A stretch of 64,000 bases of DNA from Corynebacterium sp. MSK297. GTDB taxonomy: Bacteria > Actinomycetota > Actinomycetes > Mycobacteriales > Mycobacteriaceae. The stretch lies in the NCBI RefSeq assembly GCF_030232885.1, contig NZ_JASPGD010000003.1:125312-189311 (forward strand). Direction: 5' to 3'. The notes beneath the pieces are model-generated. The model was not told where the DNA came from. It was given only the letters and a program-made list of their open reading frames with translations, and searched no databases. The position numbers and the translations under genes are program-made. Shown piece after piece: positions 10,238-18,610 of the stretch (positions within the stretch are counted from its first letter, which is position 1; every line of letters starts with the position of its first letter).

Positions 10238-10826
10238 CGCTGAGAGCACAGGCAACGTCGGCAGTTTTGATCAACAACGCGCCGAAGCTGCGGTCCGGGA
10301 ACTGTTATTCGCCGTCGGCGAGGATCCGGATCGCGAAGGTCTGCGCGATACCCCGGCCCGTGTGGCCCGTGCCTACAAGGAATCGTTCGCTGGCCTGCAC
10401 GAAGACCCTACTGCGGTGTTGGAACGGACGTTTTCGGAAGACCACCAAGAACTGGTGCTGGTGCGCGATATCCCGATTTACTCCACCTGCGAACACCACT
10501 TGGTGCCGTTTTTCGGCAGCGTGCATATTGGTTATATCCCAGGTCGCAACGGCGATGTGACTGGTTTGTCCAAGCTGGCGCGTCTGGCGGATTTATATGC
10601 TAAACGCCCGCAGGTCCAGGAACGGCTGACCAGCCAGATTGCCGATGCGCTGATGAACAAGTTGCAGGCGCAATCGGTGATCGTCGTCATCGAATGCGAA
10701 CACCTGTGCATGGCGATGCGCGGAATCCGGAAACCGGGTGCCGTGACGACGACTTCCGCAGTGCGTGGTGGTTTCCGGGTGAATGCCTCGTCCCGCGCAG
10801 AAGTCATGAGCCTTATCAGGAGCTAA
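10230..10826 (+). CDS. folE: GTP cyclohydrolase I
   Basis: The 198-residue enzyme makes dihydroneopterin triphosphate from GTP, the first step of folate synthesis. The zinc site is visible as [10 protein letters not shown] (Cys87, His90 region) with the partner Cys in [11 protein letters not shown]. The active-site GLSKLARL block is intact. The ATG overlaps the last codons of ftsH, so it is translationally coupled. It begins a complete folE-folP-folB-folK run. Confidence 0.96.
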   Translation: MTNAESTGNVGSFDQQRAEAAVRELLFAVGEDPDREGLRDTPARVARAYKESFAGLHEDPTAVLERTFSEDHQELVLVRDIPIYSTCEHHLVPFFGSVHIGYIPGRNGDVTGLSKLARLADLYAKRPQVQERLTSQIADALMNKLQAQSVIVVIECEHLCMAMRGIRKPGAVTTTSAVRGGFRVNASSRAEVMSLIRS

Positions 10827-10835
10827 GCAGCCAGA

Positions 10836-11750
10836 ATGGATACGTCGGATATCTCGCACGAGTTCTTCCACGACTCACCGCTGCGCCCACCCGCGCTGGT
10901 GTTGCCGGATTCTTCCGAGGCGGCACGACGGGCGCGCTGCCAAGTAATCGGCATCGTGAACGTCACCGATGATTCTTTTTCCGATGGTGGACAATTCACC
11001 ACCGTCGACCGCGCCGTTGCGCACGCTCACCGGCTGATCCACCAGGGTGCGGACATTATCGACGTCGGTGGCGAATCCACCCGCCCGGGGGCTACGCGGG
11101 TGGATCCGGAGCAAGAAAAACAACGCATCACCCCGGTGATCCGGGAACTTGCTGCCGCGGGCATCGGGACCTCGATCGATACCATGCGAGCGTCCACCGC
11201 AGAAGCCGCCGTGGAAGCTGGCGTCTCCATGATCAATGATGTCTCTGGTGGCATGGCAGACCCGCACATGTACCGCGTGATGGCAGCATCCGGGCTTCCG
11301 GTGTGCCTGATGCACTGGCAAACCCTGCAATTTGGCGATGCCAGTGGTGAACACGACGGCGACGTGGTGGCAGATGTACACGCGAGCCTGGACCAGCTTG
11401 TCGACAATGCCTTGGCTGCCGGGGTGGCAGAGCACAATATTGCGCTGGATCCGGGGTTGGGTTTTGCGAAATCCGCGCAAGACAACTGGGCTTTGCTGCA
11501 TGCGTTGCGTAGTTTCACCGAAGGCCGCTTTCCGATCCTGGTGGGGGCTTCGCGCAAGCGTTTCTTAGCGGCAATCCGTGGGGCGCGGGGGCTGGAATCT
11601 GGCCCGCAATTGGCCGACCCAGCCACGGCAGCAGTGACCGCGCTTTCTGCACAGGCGGGCGCGTGGGCGGTGCGTGTGCACGAGGTTGCGGTCTCGCGCG
11701 ATTCCGTCGACGTTGCACACGCCTGGCAGACTGGTGGAAGCCAAGCATAG
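10836..11750 (+). CDS. folP: Dihydropteroate synthase
   Basis: The 304-residue enzyme condenses dihydropterin pyrophosphate with p-aminobenzoate. It carries the two DHPS signatures: IGIVNVTDDSFSDGG at residues 38-52 and the GADIIDVGGESTRPGA block that follows. The C-terminal GASRKRFL phosphate-binding loop is also present. The first 30 residues are a short extension not needed for the TIM barrel. It starts nine bases after folE ends. A copy of the CGTCGGCAAGC word lies just after the stop, at 11766-11776. Confidence 0.95.
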   Translation: MDTSDISHEFFHDSPLRPPALVLPDSSEAARRARCQVIGIVNVTDDSFSDGGQFTTVDRAVAHAHRLIHQGADIIDVGGESTRPGATRVDPEQEKQRITPVIRELAAAGIGTSIDTMRASTAEAAVEAGVSMINDVSGGMADPHMYRVMAASGLPVCLMHWQTLQFGDASGEHDGDVVADVHASLDQLVDNALAAGVAEHNIALDPGLGFAKSAQDNWALLHALRSFTEGRFPILVGASRKRFLAAIRGARGLESGPQLADPATAAVTALSAQAGAWAVRVHEVAVSRDSVDVAHAWQTGGSQA

Positions 11751-11814
11751 CTCGCGGTAGGTGGGCGTCGGCAAGCAACAACCAGCAAACTCACGGCAAG
11801 GAAGGCAGCACTGG

Positions 11815-12165
11815 ATGGACCGGATCGAACTGAAAGGCGTGGAATGCTACGGCTACCACGGTGTGCTGGAAGAAGAGCGTCGGCACGGCCAAACCTTTTA
11901 CGTGGACCTCACGTGTTGGTTAGATTTTTCGCAGGCGAAACGGCTGGACGATACCGTTAATTACGCCGAGCTGGCACAGTTAGCGCACGATATTATGACC
12001 GGCGAGCCGGAAGATCTGATTGAAGCCGTCGCCAACCGCATCGCAAACCAAGCGCTGGCCACCTATGAACAATTGGCATCCATCGAGGTCACCGTGCACA
12101 AACCGTCTGCACCGATCCCGCTGCCGTTCCAGGACGTTGCTGTGGTTGCACGGAGGCGCCGATGA
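11815..12165 (+). CDS. folB: Dihydroneopterin aldolase
   Basis: The 116-residue enzyme cleaves dihydroneopterin to hydroxymethyl-dihydropterin. It starts with DRIELKGVECYGYHGVLEEE, the family entry motif containing the catalytic Glu/Tyr region, and has the usual length of about 120 residues. The ATG at 11815 is preferred to an upstream in-frame start because the intervening sequence encodes no conserved residues and AAGGA lies upstream. The end overlaps folK by ATGA. Confidence 0.94.
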   Translation: MDRIELKGVECYGYHGVLEEERRHGQTFYVDLTCWLDFSQAKRLDDTVNYAELAQLAHDIMTGEPEDLIEAVANRIANQALATYEQLASIEVTVHKPSAPIPLPFQDVAVVARRRR

Positions 12166-12686
12166 GCATCACCGCAGTTTTATCCATTGGCTCCAATATG
12201 GACGATTCCCGTGAACTGCTGGATTCCGTCTACCGCGATTTTGCTGGGGTGGGTCAGTTGCGCGCGGCGTCGTCCATTTACCGCACCCCGGCGTGGGGAG
12301 TCAAGGATCAGCCCGATTTTTTGAACGCCATCTTGCTAGTAGAGGTGGAGCACAGCCCGTTGGAACTATTGCACCGCGGCCAGGAACTGGAAAACGCCGC
12401 CGGGCGCGTGCGCGTGCACAAGTGGGGGCCGCGCACCCTGGATGTTGATATCGTCGCGGCGTGGGACGCTGATGCTAGCGAAATCACCTCTGCTAGCGAA
12501 ATCACCTCTGATACCGAAGAACTTCGCCTGCCGCACCCGCACGCCCACCAGCGTGCGTTCGTGTTGCAGCCGTGGCTGGAGATCAACCCGGATGCGGTGC
12601 TCGGTGGGCAGCGTGTCGCAGAGCTGTTGGATGAACTTAGCGACGACGAGAAAGCGGGAATCACCCGCGGAGAAAGTTTCCGGTGA
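12162..12686 (+). CDS. folK: Hydroxymethyl-dihydropterin pyrophosphokinase
   Basis: The 174-residue HPPK completes the pterin branch of folate synthesis. Visible motifs are LSIGSNM at the N terminus, YRTPAWGVKDQPDFLNA, and the catalytic GPRTLDVDIV. A perfect 18-bp tandem duplication (12474-12491 and 12492-12509) inserts ASEITS twice right after the catalytic Asp block, a loop that tolerates length change. The ATG overlaps the folB stop as ATGA. Confidence 0.94.
   Translation: MSITAVLSIGSNMDDSRELLDSVYRDFAGVGQLRAASSIYRTPAWGVKDQPDFLNAILLVEVEHSPLELLHRGQELENAAGRVRVHKWGPRTLDVDIVAAWDADASEITSASEITSDTEELRLPHPHAHQRAFVLQPWLEINPDAVLGGQRVAELLDELSDDEKAGITRGESFR
12474..12509 (+). repeat. Tandem 18-bp duplication within folK
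   Basis: Two identical copies of GCTAGCGAAATCACCTCT lie head to tail and stay in frame, adding six residues to a FolK surface loop. Confidence 0.95.
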
Positions 12687-12693
12687 TCACACG

Positions 12694-13155
12694 ATGAAAG
12701 CCACCTCGATTCCCTGGTTGGTCGCCACCGGGTTATTTGCCGCAGCCTGTACCGCGATTATCGCCTGGCAGCTCTACGGCCGCATGCCGACGGTGCCCGT
12801 GCTGGTATCGGTGGCGCTATATGCGATGGCGCTCGTGTGCGTCGTGCTGGGGCGTCGCGTGGTCAATTCCCGTGATGATCACAGCATCGGCATGGACCGC
12901 AGCCAACTCGACCCATTGACGGCCGCGCGTTACCTGGTGTTTGGCCAGGCTGCAGCGTGGACGGGGGCAATTTTAGGTGGGGGATATGCCGGAATTGCTA
13001 GCTATGTGATCCCGAAAGCCAGTGAGTTAGTTGCCGCGCGTGAAGATCTGCCAGCGGTGGCCGCTGCCGCCTTGGGCGGGGTGGCGTTGGCTGCGGCAGG
13101 TGTCTATCTAGAACGAGCGTGCCAATACCCAATGCCACCGGAAGCGAGTTTTTAG
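12694..13155 (+). CDS. DUF3180-type membrane protein
   Basis: The 153-residue protein has four predicted membrane segments (about residues 7-24, 30-50, 78-102 and 120-140). It contains the LDPLTAARYLVFGQAAAWTGA stretch characteristic of the actinobacterial DUF3180 family. It follows folK by seven bases, the position it holds in most corynebacteria and mycobacteria, so it is probably co-transcribed with the folate genes. No enzymatic residues are visible and its role is unknown. Confidence 0.8.
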   Translation: MKATSIPWLVATGLFAAACTAIIAWQLYGRMPTVPVLVSVALYAMALVCVVLGRRVVNSRDDHSIGMDRSQLDPLTAARYLVFGQAAAWTGAILGGGYAGIASYVIPKASELVAAREDLPAVAAAALGGVALAAAGVYLERACQYPMPPEASF

Positions 13156-13163
13156 CTAAAGTG

Positions 13164-14423
13164 ATGCCCATGGAGCAGGAGAAGACTTCGCACACCGACT
13201 ACCGTGGCCAAGGCGCTAGTGACCGGGACGATAGTGATCGTGACGCTAGTGACCGGGAAGTGAGCGACTGGGATAGTCGTGGCCAGCGGTCCAGCAACCA
13301 GGTTGATCGCGGTCAAGTTGGCGTGATCGTGCTGATCGTGCTGGCAGTTGTCGCGACGGTGGTGATGCTGTTGTCGAATTCGGAGGTAGCGTTGCGCCTG
13401 GCGCTGTTGGCGTCGTTGTGGTCGGCAGTTATTGGTTTTTTCCTGGTCACCCGTTATCGTCGGCAAGCGCAGAGTGCTGAGCAGCGGGTGGCAGACCACG
13501 AGCGCTTCGTCCGCCAGCAGCAGGAATCCGCCCGGGCTCAGTCTGCAGGTACAGGAGTCTCGGCGCCACAATCGCTTGCCGACGCCGGCGGCAATGGCAT
13601 TGATCCTGAGCGTTTTGAACAAATGTGGGAGTCGATCCGTGCGGAGCTGTCGGTGATCCGCACACACCTGGAGGAATTGCAGGATCGCGAATTCGGTTAC
13701 GAGCCAGCCGCGCTGCAGGCTGAGGCGCGGCGGATCCGGGAGTTGGAGCAACACGCCGAGCACGCTGATTACGCTGGTCTTTCTGCTGGATTCGGTGCCA
13801 GTTCTGGTGCTCCGAGCCGGGATGCGATCGCGGGCAAGTTGGGCAGTCAACCGAGCCAGCCGCAGCCGAACCCATTGTCTGCGTTGATCAGTGAGCGCGA
13901 ACAAGAACAGCGACAGCGGGAGTCTGAAGAGCCGAGGCAGCCGCAGCAGCCGCAGACTGCGACACAGAAAGCCACGAAACCAGCTGCCGCTAAGCCCACC
14001 ACCGCGACACCTGATAACAGGAAACCAGCTGCCGAGACATCACAGGCTGCCAACACCGGCGCTGTAAAATCTGGTGCTGCAAAAACCGGCACTGGCGCCA
14101 CCAAAACCAACGCCGCCAAATCGGATGCTGCCACATCCGACTCCGCTAAATCCGATTCCGCCCAGCAGAATCAAGCACGGAAGTCTGGGGCGGGCCAGGC
14201 CGCAGGCCAGGATACTGGCCGTAGCACGGATCCTACTTTTGACACTTCCCGCTTCCATGCAGTGCGCTGGGATTCGGCTCCTGCTAAAACCACGACGCAG
14301 CAGCCCCAACCGGCTGCTGGTGCCCACCAGGATGATGCCGAAGCGCGCCCGCATCGTCGTCGTCGTGATGAAAACACCGAAGGCATCTCCGTCGCCGAGC
14401 TGCTGAAACGAACCCAGAAATAG
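13164..14423 (+). CDS. Membrane-anchored protein with Ala/Lys/Ser repeat-rich tail (DUF6779-like)
   Basis: The protein has about 419 residues. After a 50-residue Asp/Ser/Arg-rich head there are two adjacent membrane segments (about 52-70 and 75-93), then a helical stretch with Glu/Arg-rich coiled-coil character. A long disordered tail of Ala, Lys, Ser, Thr, Pro and Gln follows. The C terminus returns to a short ordered-looking GISVAELLKR motif. The layout resembles corynebacterial DUF6779 proteins found after folK, but this is from memory. Two copies of the CGTCGGCAAGC word lie inside it (13458 and 13574). Several starts (13161, 13164, 13170) are possible. Confidence 0.7.
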   Translation: MPMEQEKTSHTDYRGQGASDRDDSDRDASDREVSDWDSRGQRSSNQVDRGQVGVIVLIVLAVVATVVMLLSNSEVALRLALLASLWSAVIGFFLVTRYRRQAQSAEQRVADHERFVRQQQESARAQSAGTGVSAPQSLADAGGNGIDPERFEQMWESIRAELSVIRTHLEELQDREFGYEPAALQAEARRIRELEQHAEHADYAGLSAGFGASSGAPSRDAIAGKLGSQPSQPQPNPLSALISEREQEQRQRESEEPRQPQQPQTATQKATKPAAAKPTTATPDNRKPAAETSQAANTGAVKSGAAKTGTGATKTNAAKSDAATSDSAKSDSAQQNQARKSGAGQAAGQDTGRSTDPTFDTSRFHAVRWDSAPAKTTTQQPQPAAGAHQDDAEARPHRRRRDENTEGISVAELLKRTQK

Positions 14424-14508
14424 GCAGTTTCGATAGCGCGCCAACCACGTACAGCAATCATGTACAGCAACCACGTACACCTCCTATCTCACGACAGGTA
14501 GATCATTC

Positions 14509-15342
14509 ATGAGTTTTGCTTTCGGGCAAGCCACGCTTTTTCACCTCGCGGATATCGCGAGGTTTTCGCGTGTCATGCGCACAACCGGTGAATCACTACA
14601 GCTGGTGGTACTAGGCTCTGATATTCACGCTGGCCACCGGGTTTTGCTGCGTACGGCGAAACAGCGCGGCGTTGCGGTGGTAGCCGTGGAACTTGTCGAC
14701 GAATTGCGCCCGGAGATCATGGAGATTCTCCGCGAGGCAGAAGTCGACGCCGTCGTTCCGTATACCCGGACCCCAGGCCATACCGAGAGCCTGTGGCCGC
14801 AAGGCCTGCGCACGCAGATCACCCCGCCGGACGGTCTGGAAGATAGCGCGCAACTGGCACAAGCCCTAACCACGCACCTGAGCTTGCTGCATGCGGTGGC
14901 CCCAGAGACCATCATCGCTGGGGAAAAGGATTACGAGCTGCTCCTGCGCTTGCAGCAGGCAATCACTGACCTGCATCTGGACGTGAAAGTGCAGGGCGTG
15001 CCGACGGTGCGCATGCCGGATGGGCTGGCGATGAGTCTGCGCAATACTGCTATTCCGGAAACCGATCGTGAGAAGGCCCTGGCATTATCAGCCGCGCTGA
15101 CTGCCGGTGCACATGTGGCCGAGCGGGGCAAAGAAGCCGTGCTCAGCACCGCAGCGGACGTGTTGAGGGCCGCCGGGGTGCAGCCGGATTATTTAGAGTT
15201 ACGCGCCCGTGATTTTGGTCCGGCGCCGGAAGAAGGCGATGCCCGTTTGTTGATGGCGGCTACTTTCGGTGGGGTGCATCTGGTCGATAACGTGGGCGTG
15301 CCCGTCGGGATTGGCTTCCGTAACCTGGACGGGGATAACTAG
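14509..15342 (+). CDS. Pantothenate synthetase-like protein
   Basis: The 277-residue protein resembles PanC, which joins pantoate and beta-alanine using ATP. The ATP-binding HxGH motif appears as IHAGH near residue 41, GEKDYELL near 139 and the late block VQGVPTVRMPDGLAMSLRN. The N-terminal PTMGALHEGH context is only partly kept, so it may be a divergent paralogue rather than the main PanC. It follows the preceding gene after a gap of imperfect direct repeats (AACCACGTACA, about 14443-14478). Confidence 0.75.
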   Translation: MSFAFGQATLFHLADIARFSRVMRTTGESLQLVVLGSDIHAGHRVLLRTAKQRGVAVVAVELVDELRPEIMEILREAEVDAVVPYTRTPGHTESLWPQGLRTQITPPDGLEDSAQLAQALTTHLSLLHAVAPETIIAGEKDYELLLRLQQAITDLHLDVKVQGVPTVRMPDGLAMSLRNTAIPETDREKALALSAALTAGAHVAERGKEAVLSTAADVLRAAGVQPDYLELRARDFGPAPEEGDARLLMAATFGGVHLVDNVGVPVGIGFRNLDGDN

Positions 15343-15346
15343 CTAG

Positions 15347-16399
15347 CTAGCCGCGTCCCAGGTACGCGGCGATTTCCGCCAATGCTGCCGGTGTGCCGAC
15401 CTCCGAATCCAGCAGCGGCACTTCCGTCACGTCCACCTGCGGCAAGCGGCGGTGTAGATCTTCCAGCGCGGCATCTTCCAGGCGACGTCGATTTGCCAAA
15501 AACTCGCCCTGATCTGCTGGTGAGCGCCGGTTGACCACGGCACCCCCGACGCTAATCCCGGTTTTCCGCAACTCCGCGTGCAACTCCGCGGTTTCTAGCA
15601 CCGGCACTTTTTCTGCGGTAAGCACTAAATAAAACACTGATTGTTGCTGCAGAGCATCCCGCAGCCGGGCAAACCGCTGCTGACGTTTGTGCAAAATGGA
15701 GCGTAACTCCTGGTTGCGGCGGTCCACACCGTCTTTAGCGGTGTGGTTCGGGTCCATCCCGCGGATCAGTTCTGAGAAGCGTTCGGATTTATCCCGCCGA
15801 TTCATCAACCCTTGGGTCCAAGCATTCATCAATTCCGGTACGGCTAGCAGCCGCGAGGTATGCCCGGATGGTGCAGTATCGACAATGATGAAATCGTGGT
15901 GCGAATCTTCCACTACCTGCGCGATTGCTTCCACCATCGCGGCCTCGTGCGTGCCCGGCGAGTTACGCGCCAAGTCCAAGTGCTTGGTTACCTCGCCGTG
16001 CAGGCGCTCTGGCATCATCCGCCGCATGGTCTTTTCCACCTGCGAGATATGCGCCTTCGTGGTTGCCGCCGGATCCAATTCCAGTAGCTGCAAGTTGGCA
16101 CTCGCCTTCACGGCCACACCCTTCGCGCCGACGGTTTGTTCCCACATATGTCCCAGGTTGTGCGCAGGATCGGTGGACACCAGTTGCACGGAATAACCGG
16201 CTTCTGCCAGGCCAAGGGCCACAGCCGAGGCAATGGTGGACTTGCCGACGCCGCCTTTGCCGCCGAAAAACACGATGCGGGGCTCGGTGCTGTGAGCCGG
16301 GCCAGCACCGCCAGACGAACGAGCACCGCCAGACGAACCAGGCGCACCAGCACCGCCAGCGCCGCCGTCGGCAAGCGCTCTAATCTGATCTAGCAGCAT
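15347..16399 (-). CDS. ArsA/Get3-family anion-transporting-type ATPase
   Basis: The 350-residue P-loop ATPase of the SIMIBI class has the deviant Walker A KGGVGKST at residues 48-55, switch I STDPAHNLGHMWE, and switch II VDTAPSGHTSRLL. These are the hallmarks of ArsA/Get3 proteins, which act on arsenite or on C-terminal membrane tails. A Gly/Ala/Ser-rich spacer (residues 11-39) precedes the P loop and contains one copy of the genomic CGTCGGCAAGC word; a second lies in the Walker A coding sequence. Its ATG lies inside the last codons of the CC-terminated protein upstream, an overlap of 10 bases. No arsenic genes are nearby. Confidence 0.88.
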   Translation of the reverse strand: MLLDQIRALADGGAGGAGAPGSSGGARSSGGAGPAHSTEPRIVFFGGKGGVGKSTIASAVALGLAEAGYSVQLVSTDPAHNLGHMWEQTVGAKGVAVKASANLQLLELDPAATTKAHISQVEKTMRRMMPERLHGEVTKHLDLARNSPGTHEAAMVEAIAQVVEDSHHDFIIVDTAPSGHTSRLLAVPELMNAWTQGLMNRRDKSERFSELIRGMDPNHTAKDGVDRRNQELRSILHKRQQRFARLRDALQQQSVFYLVLTAEKVPVLETAELHAELRKTGISVGGAVVNRRSPADQGEFLANRRRLEDAALEDLHRRLPQVDVTEVPLLDSEVGTPAALAEIAAYLGRG

Positions 16400-16656
16400 T
16401 GGATTTCCTCCAAAGGCGAGCGCAGCATCCCCATGCGCCGGTGCCAGGCATGGAAATCCTCGTAGATGATGGGCAATAATTCCAGCGTATAAAAGCTTGC
16501 CGGGTTGGGTATGCCCAGGGCTTCGGACATCACCAACAGCTGGAACAGGTCATCTTCTTCCTGTTGTGCGCGCGCAAACGTGGCCCGGTACGGCGCGCAG
16601 TAGTACTCGTTTAAGCCCTGGCCGAAGGCTTTCAGCTTGTCGACGATAGACATCAC
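16390..16656 (-). CDS. Small protein ending in Cys-Cys (cory-CC-star type)
   Basis: The 88-residue protein ends exactly in ...IQCC before the stop. I recognise it as the corynebacterial family nicknamed cory-CC-star, found between CstA and an ArsA-like ATPase. It is mostly helical, with an YYCAPYRATFARAQQEEDD stretch and many aromatic residues, and no signal peptide or membrane segment. The two terminal Cys codons are also the start region of the next gene (ATGCTGCTAG), so the CC end is built into the translational coupling. Function is unknown; a C-terminal thiol or metal site, or a targeting signal read by the ATPase, are possibilities. Confidence 0.85.
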   Translation of the reverse strand: MMSIVDKLKAFGQGLNEYYCAPYRATFARAQQEEDDLFQLLVMSEALGIPNPASFYTLELLPIIYEDFHAWHRRMGMLRSPLEEIQCC

Positions 16657-16674
16657 GCGTGCTTCTGGCCCCGA

Positions 16675-18396
16675 TTATTTCCCGCGTTTGATGGCTTGTG
16701 CCTGTGGCAAGGGGGCGTCGGTGTCGTCGTCGCTCCAGACCACCTTTGGTGTGTTGTGCGCGCGTCGGTAAGCAGCGGTGGCTTCGATAACCACCCAGAC
16801 TGCACAGACCAGGATGACCGCGTCGATGACTACCAGCAGCCAGTTGCCATCGGAGATGAATGTGCCCAGCTGGGAAACCGCGGCCCACAGTGAGGCAACC
16901 ATGACGAAGGTGCCCGGGATGATCACCATCCAGGATGGGCGGCGTAGGTGCGCCAGGATGATCGCGATGATCGACAGCGATAGGGCTGCCATGATTTGGT
17001 TCGTGGTACCGAACAGTGGCCACAGTGTCATGCCGCCGGAGCCGTCGGAACCCGCGGAGAAGGTCAGGACCAGCGCAATTCCTACCGCGATGATGGTCGA
17101 GGAGAATGCCCGCAAACGCACACCGGCAACCTCGGCGATTTCCTGTACCACCATGCGTTGCAGACGAACACCGGTGTCCATGGTGGTAGCGGCGAACAGC
17201 ACAGCCATCGTCGCCAAGATCGTGGTGGAGATACCAGCGGGGATGCCCAGGCCAGCGTTGACGATGTTGCTGCCGCCCTCGACGAAGGCATTAATTCCGC
17301 CTTCGTTGAATGCGCTATAGATTTCTTCCCACTCGGCCAGGGTTTGGAAACCAGCAGAGACCGCGATGATGGTGCCGAGTGCTAGCAGGCCCTCGCCGAC
17401 GGCGCCGAAGTAGCCGACGAAGCGGGAGTCGGTTTCTTTTTCCAGCTGCTTAGATGAGGTACCGGAGGAGACCATGCCGTGGAAACCGGAAATTGCGCCG
17501 CAGGCGATGGTGACGAACAAAAGTGGCCACATCGATGGGGTGCTGTCGGGCAGGTTGCTGTTGAGCGTCGGGGCGACGACGGTGGGTGCGGAAAGCAGCA
17601 TGGAGCCGTAGAGAATACCCAGAGCGATAAACAGCTGTAGCCCGTTGATGTAGTCGCGTGGCTGCAGCAATACCCACACCGGCAACAGTGAGGCGATGGC
17701 GGCGTAGATAAACAGCAGGATGATCCACACACCGTTGGCTGGGATGCCCCAGACGGTGTCCGGTAGTGCGATGGGGAAGCGGTCGCCGATCAATACCAGT
17801 GTGTACAGGGCGATCACGCCGACGATGGAGACGATCGGCAGATTCCATTGCAAACGGTAGACGGCCTGGCCGATGAGCAGCGCAACGACGATGGCACCCC
17901 AGGTTGGGATGACTGCCGACGGATTGGCGATGAGCAGGTTGGAGATAACCACGGCGAATGCGGCCACGACCATCAGCAGCAGCAAGAAGATGACCACCAG
18001 GAACAAGTTGCGTCCGCGTTTGCCGATGTATCGGCCGGATAGAGTACCGATGGATTGACCGCGGTGGCGCTGCGAGGCCCACAAAATGCCCATGTCGTGC
18101 ATGCCGGCGATGAAGATGGTGCCAAGGGTGACCCACAGGAAAGCCGGTAGCCAACCCCAGATGATGGCAACGGCGGGGCCGACGATGGGGGCTGCACCTG
18201 CAACGGAGGTGAAGTGGTGGCCCCAGAGTACGAATTTGTTTGTTGGCACGTAGTCCACGCCATCGTTCATGGCATGCGCTGGCGTGGTGTAGCGCTCGGA
18301 GAGTTGGAAGATACTTTTACCGAGAAATTTTGAGTAGATGAGGTATCCACCGATGATCATCGCGATCCCGATGACTGCTAAATACAATGAGTTCAC
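16675..18396 (-). CDS. cstA: CstA-family peptide/pyruvate transporter
   Basis: The 573-residue polytopic membrane protein has about 16 predicted hydrophobic segments. The family signature is near the N terminus: the HAMNDGVDYVPTNK block and GHHFTSVAGAAPIVGPAVA, followed by GISGFHGMVSSGTSSKQ-like residues mid-protein. It is shorter than E. coli CstA (about 700). Homologues import pyruvate or peptides under carbon starvation. It is the first gene of the cstA/CC-protein/ATPase unit, with 18 bases to the next gene. The 214-base divergent region with lysS contains a short TGTGA-4-TCACA dyad at 18466-18479. Confidence 0.9.
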   Translation of the reverse strand: MNSLYLAVIGIAMIIGGYLIYSKFLGKSIFQLSERYTTPAHAMNDGVDYVPTNKFVLWGHHFTSVAGAAPIVGPAVAIIWGWLPAFLWVTLGTIFIAGMHDMGILWASQRHRGQSIGTLSGRYIGKRGRNLFLVVIFLLLLMVVAAFAVVISNLLIANPSAVIPTWGAIVVALLIGQAVYRLQWNLPIVSIVGVIALYTLVLIGDRFPIALPDTVWGIPANGVWIILLFIYAAIASLLPVWVLLQPRDYINGLQLFIALGILYGSMLLSAPTVVAPTLNSNLPDSTPSMWPLLFVTIACGAISGFHGMVSSGTSSKQLEKETDSRFVGYFGAVGEGLLALGTIIAVSAGFQTLAEWEEIYSAFNEGGINAFVEGGSNIVNAGLGIPAGISTTILATMAVLFAATTMDTGVRLQRMVVQEIAEVAGVRLRAFSSTIIAVGIALVLTFSAGSDGSGGMTLWPLFGTTNQIMAALSLSIIAIILAHLRRPSWMVIIPGTFVMVASLWAAVSQLGTFISDGNWLLVVIDAVILVCAVWVVIEATAAYRRAHNTPKVVWSDDDTDAPLPQAQAIKRGK

Positions 18397-18610
18397 CGCT
18401 TAAGCCTCCTGCCTGGCGCTAAAGTCCTGCGTGTCTGTTCCGAGTATCACGGTCGGTGAGTTCGGTGTGACGTATCACAAATATTGTTGCACGTGGGGCG
18501 AAAAAACCCGCTATCGGGCTGCTAGATGCCTAGCAGTGCCTGAATAAATGCTGCGAATCACGCGCGGGCACGCTTATCGTTTCTCGTGGTTTTCGACTAC
18601 CCTGGGCCGG

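Noticed and set aside
8330-10255. A 641-codon open frame on the - strand opposite ftsH
   Set aside because: It is the mirror of the FtsH coding frame in GC-rich DNA; the + strand has all FtsH motifs.
18466-18479. TGTGACGTATCACA as a GlxR/CRP operator between cstA and lysS
   Set aside because: The half-sites fit, but the spacer is four bases instead of the six in TGTGANNTANNTCACA, so a functional GlxR site is doubtful.
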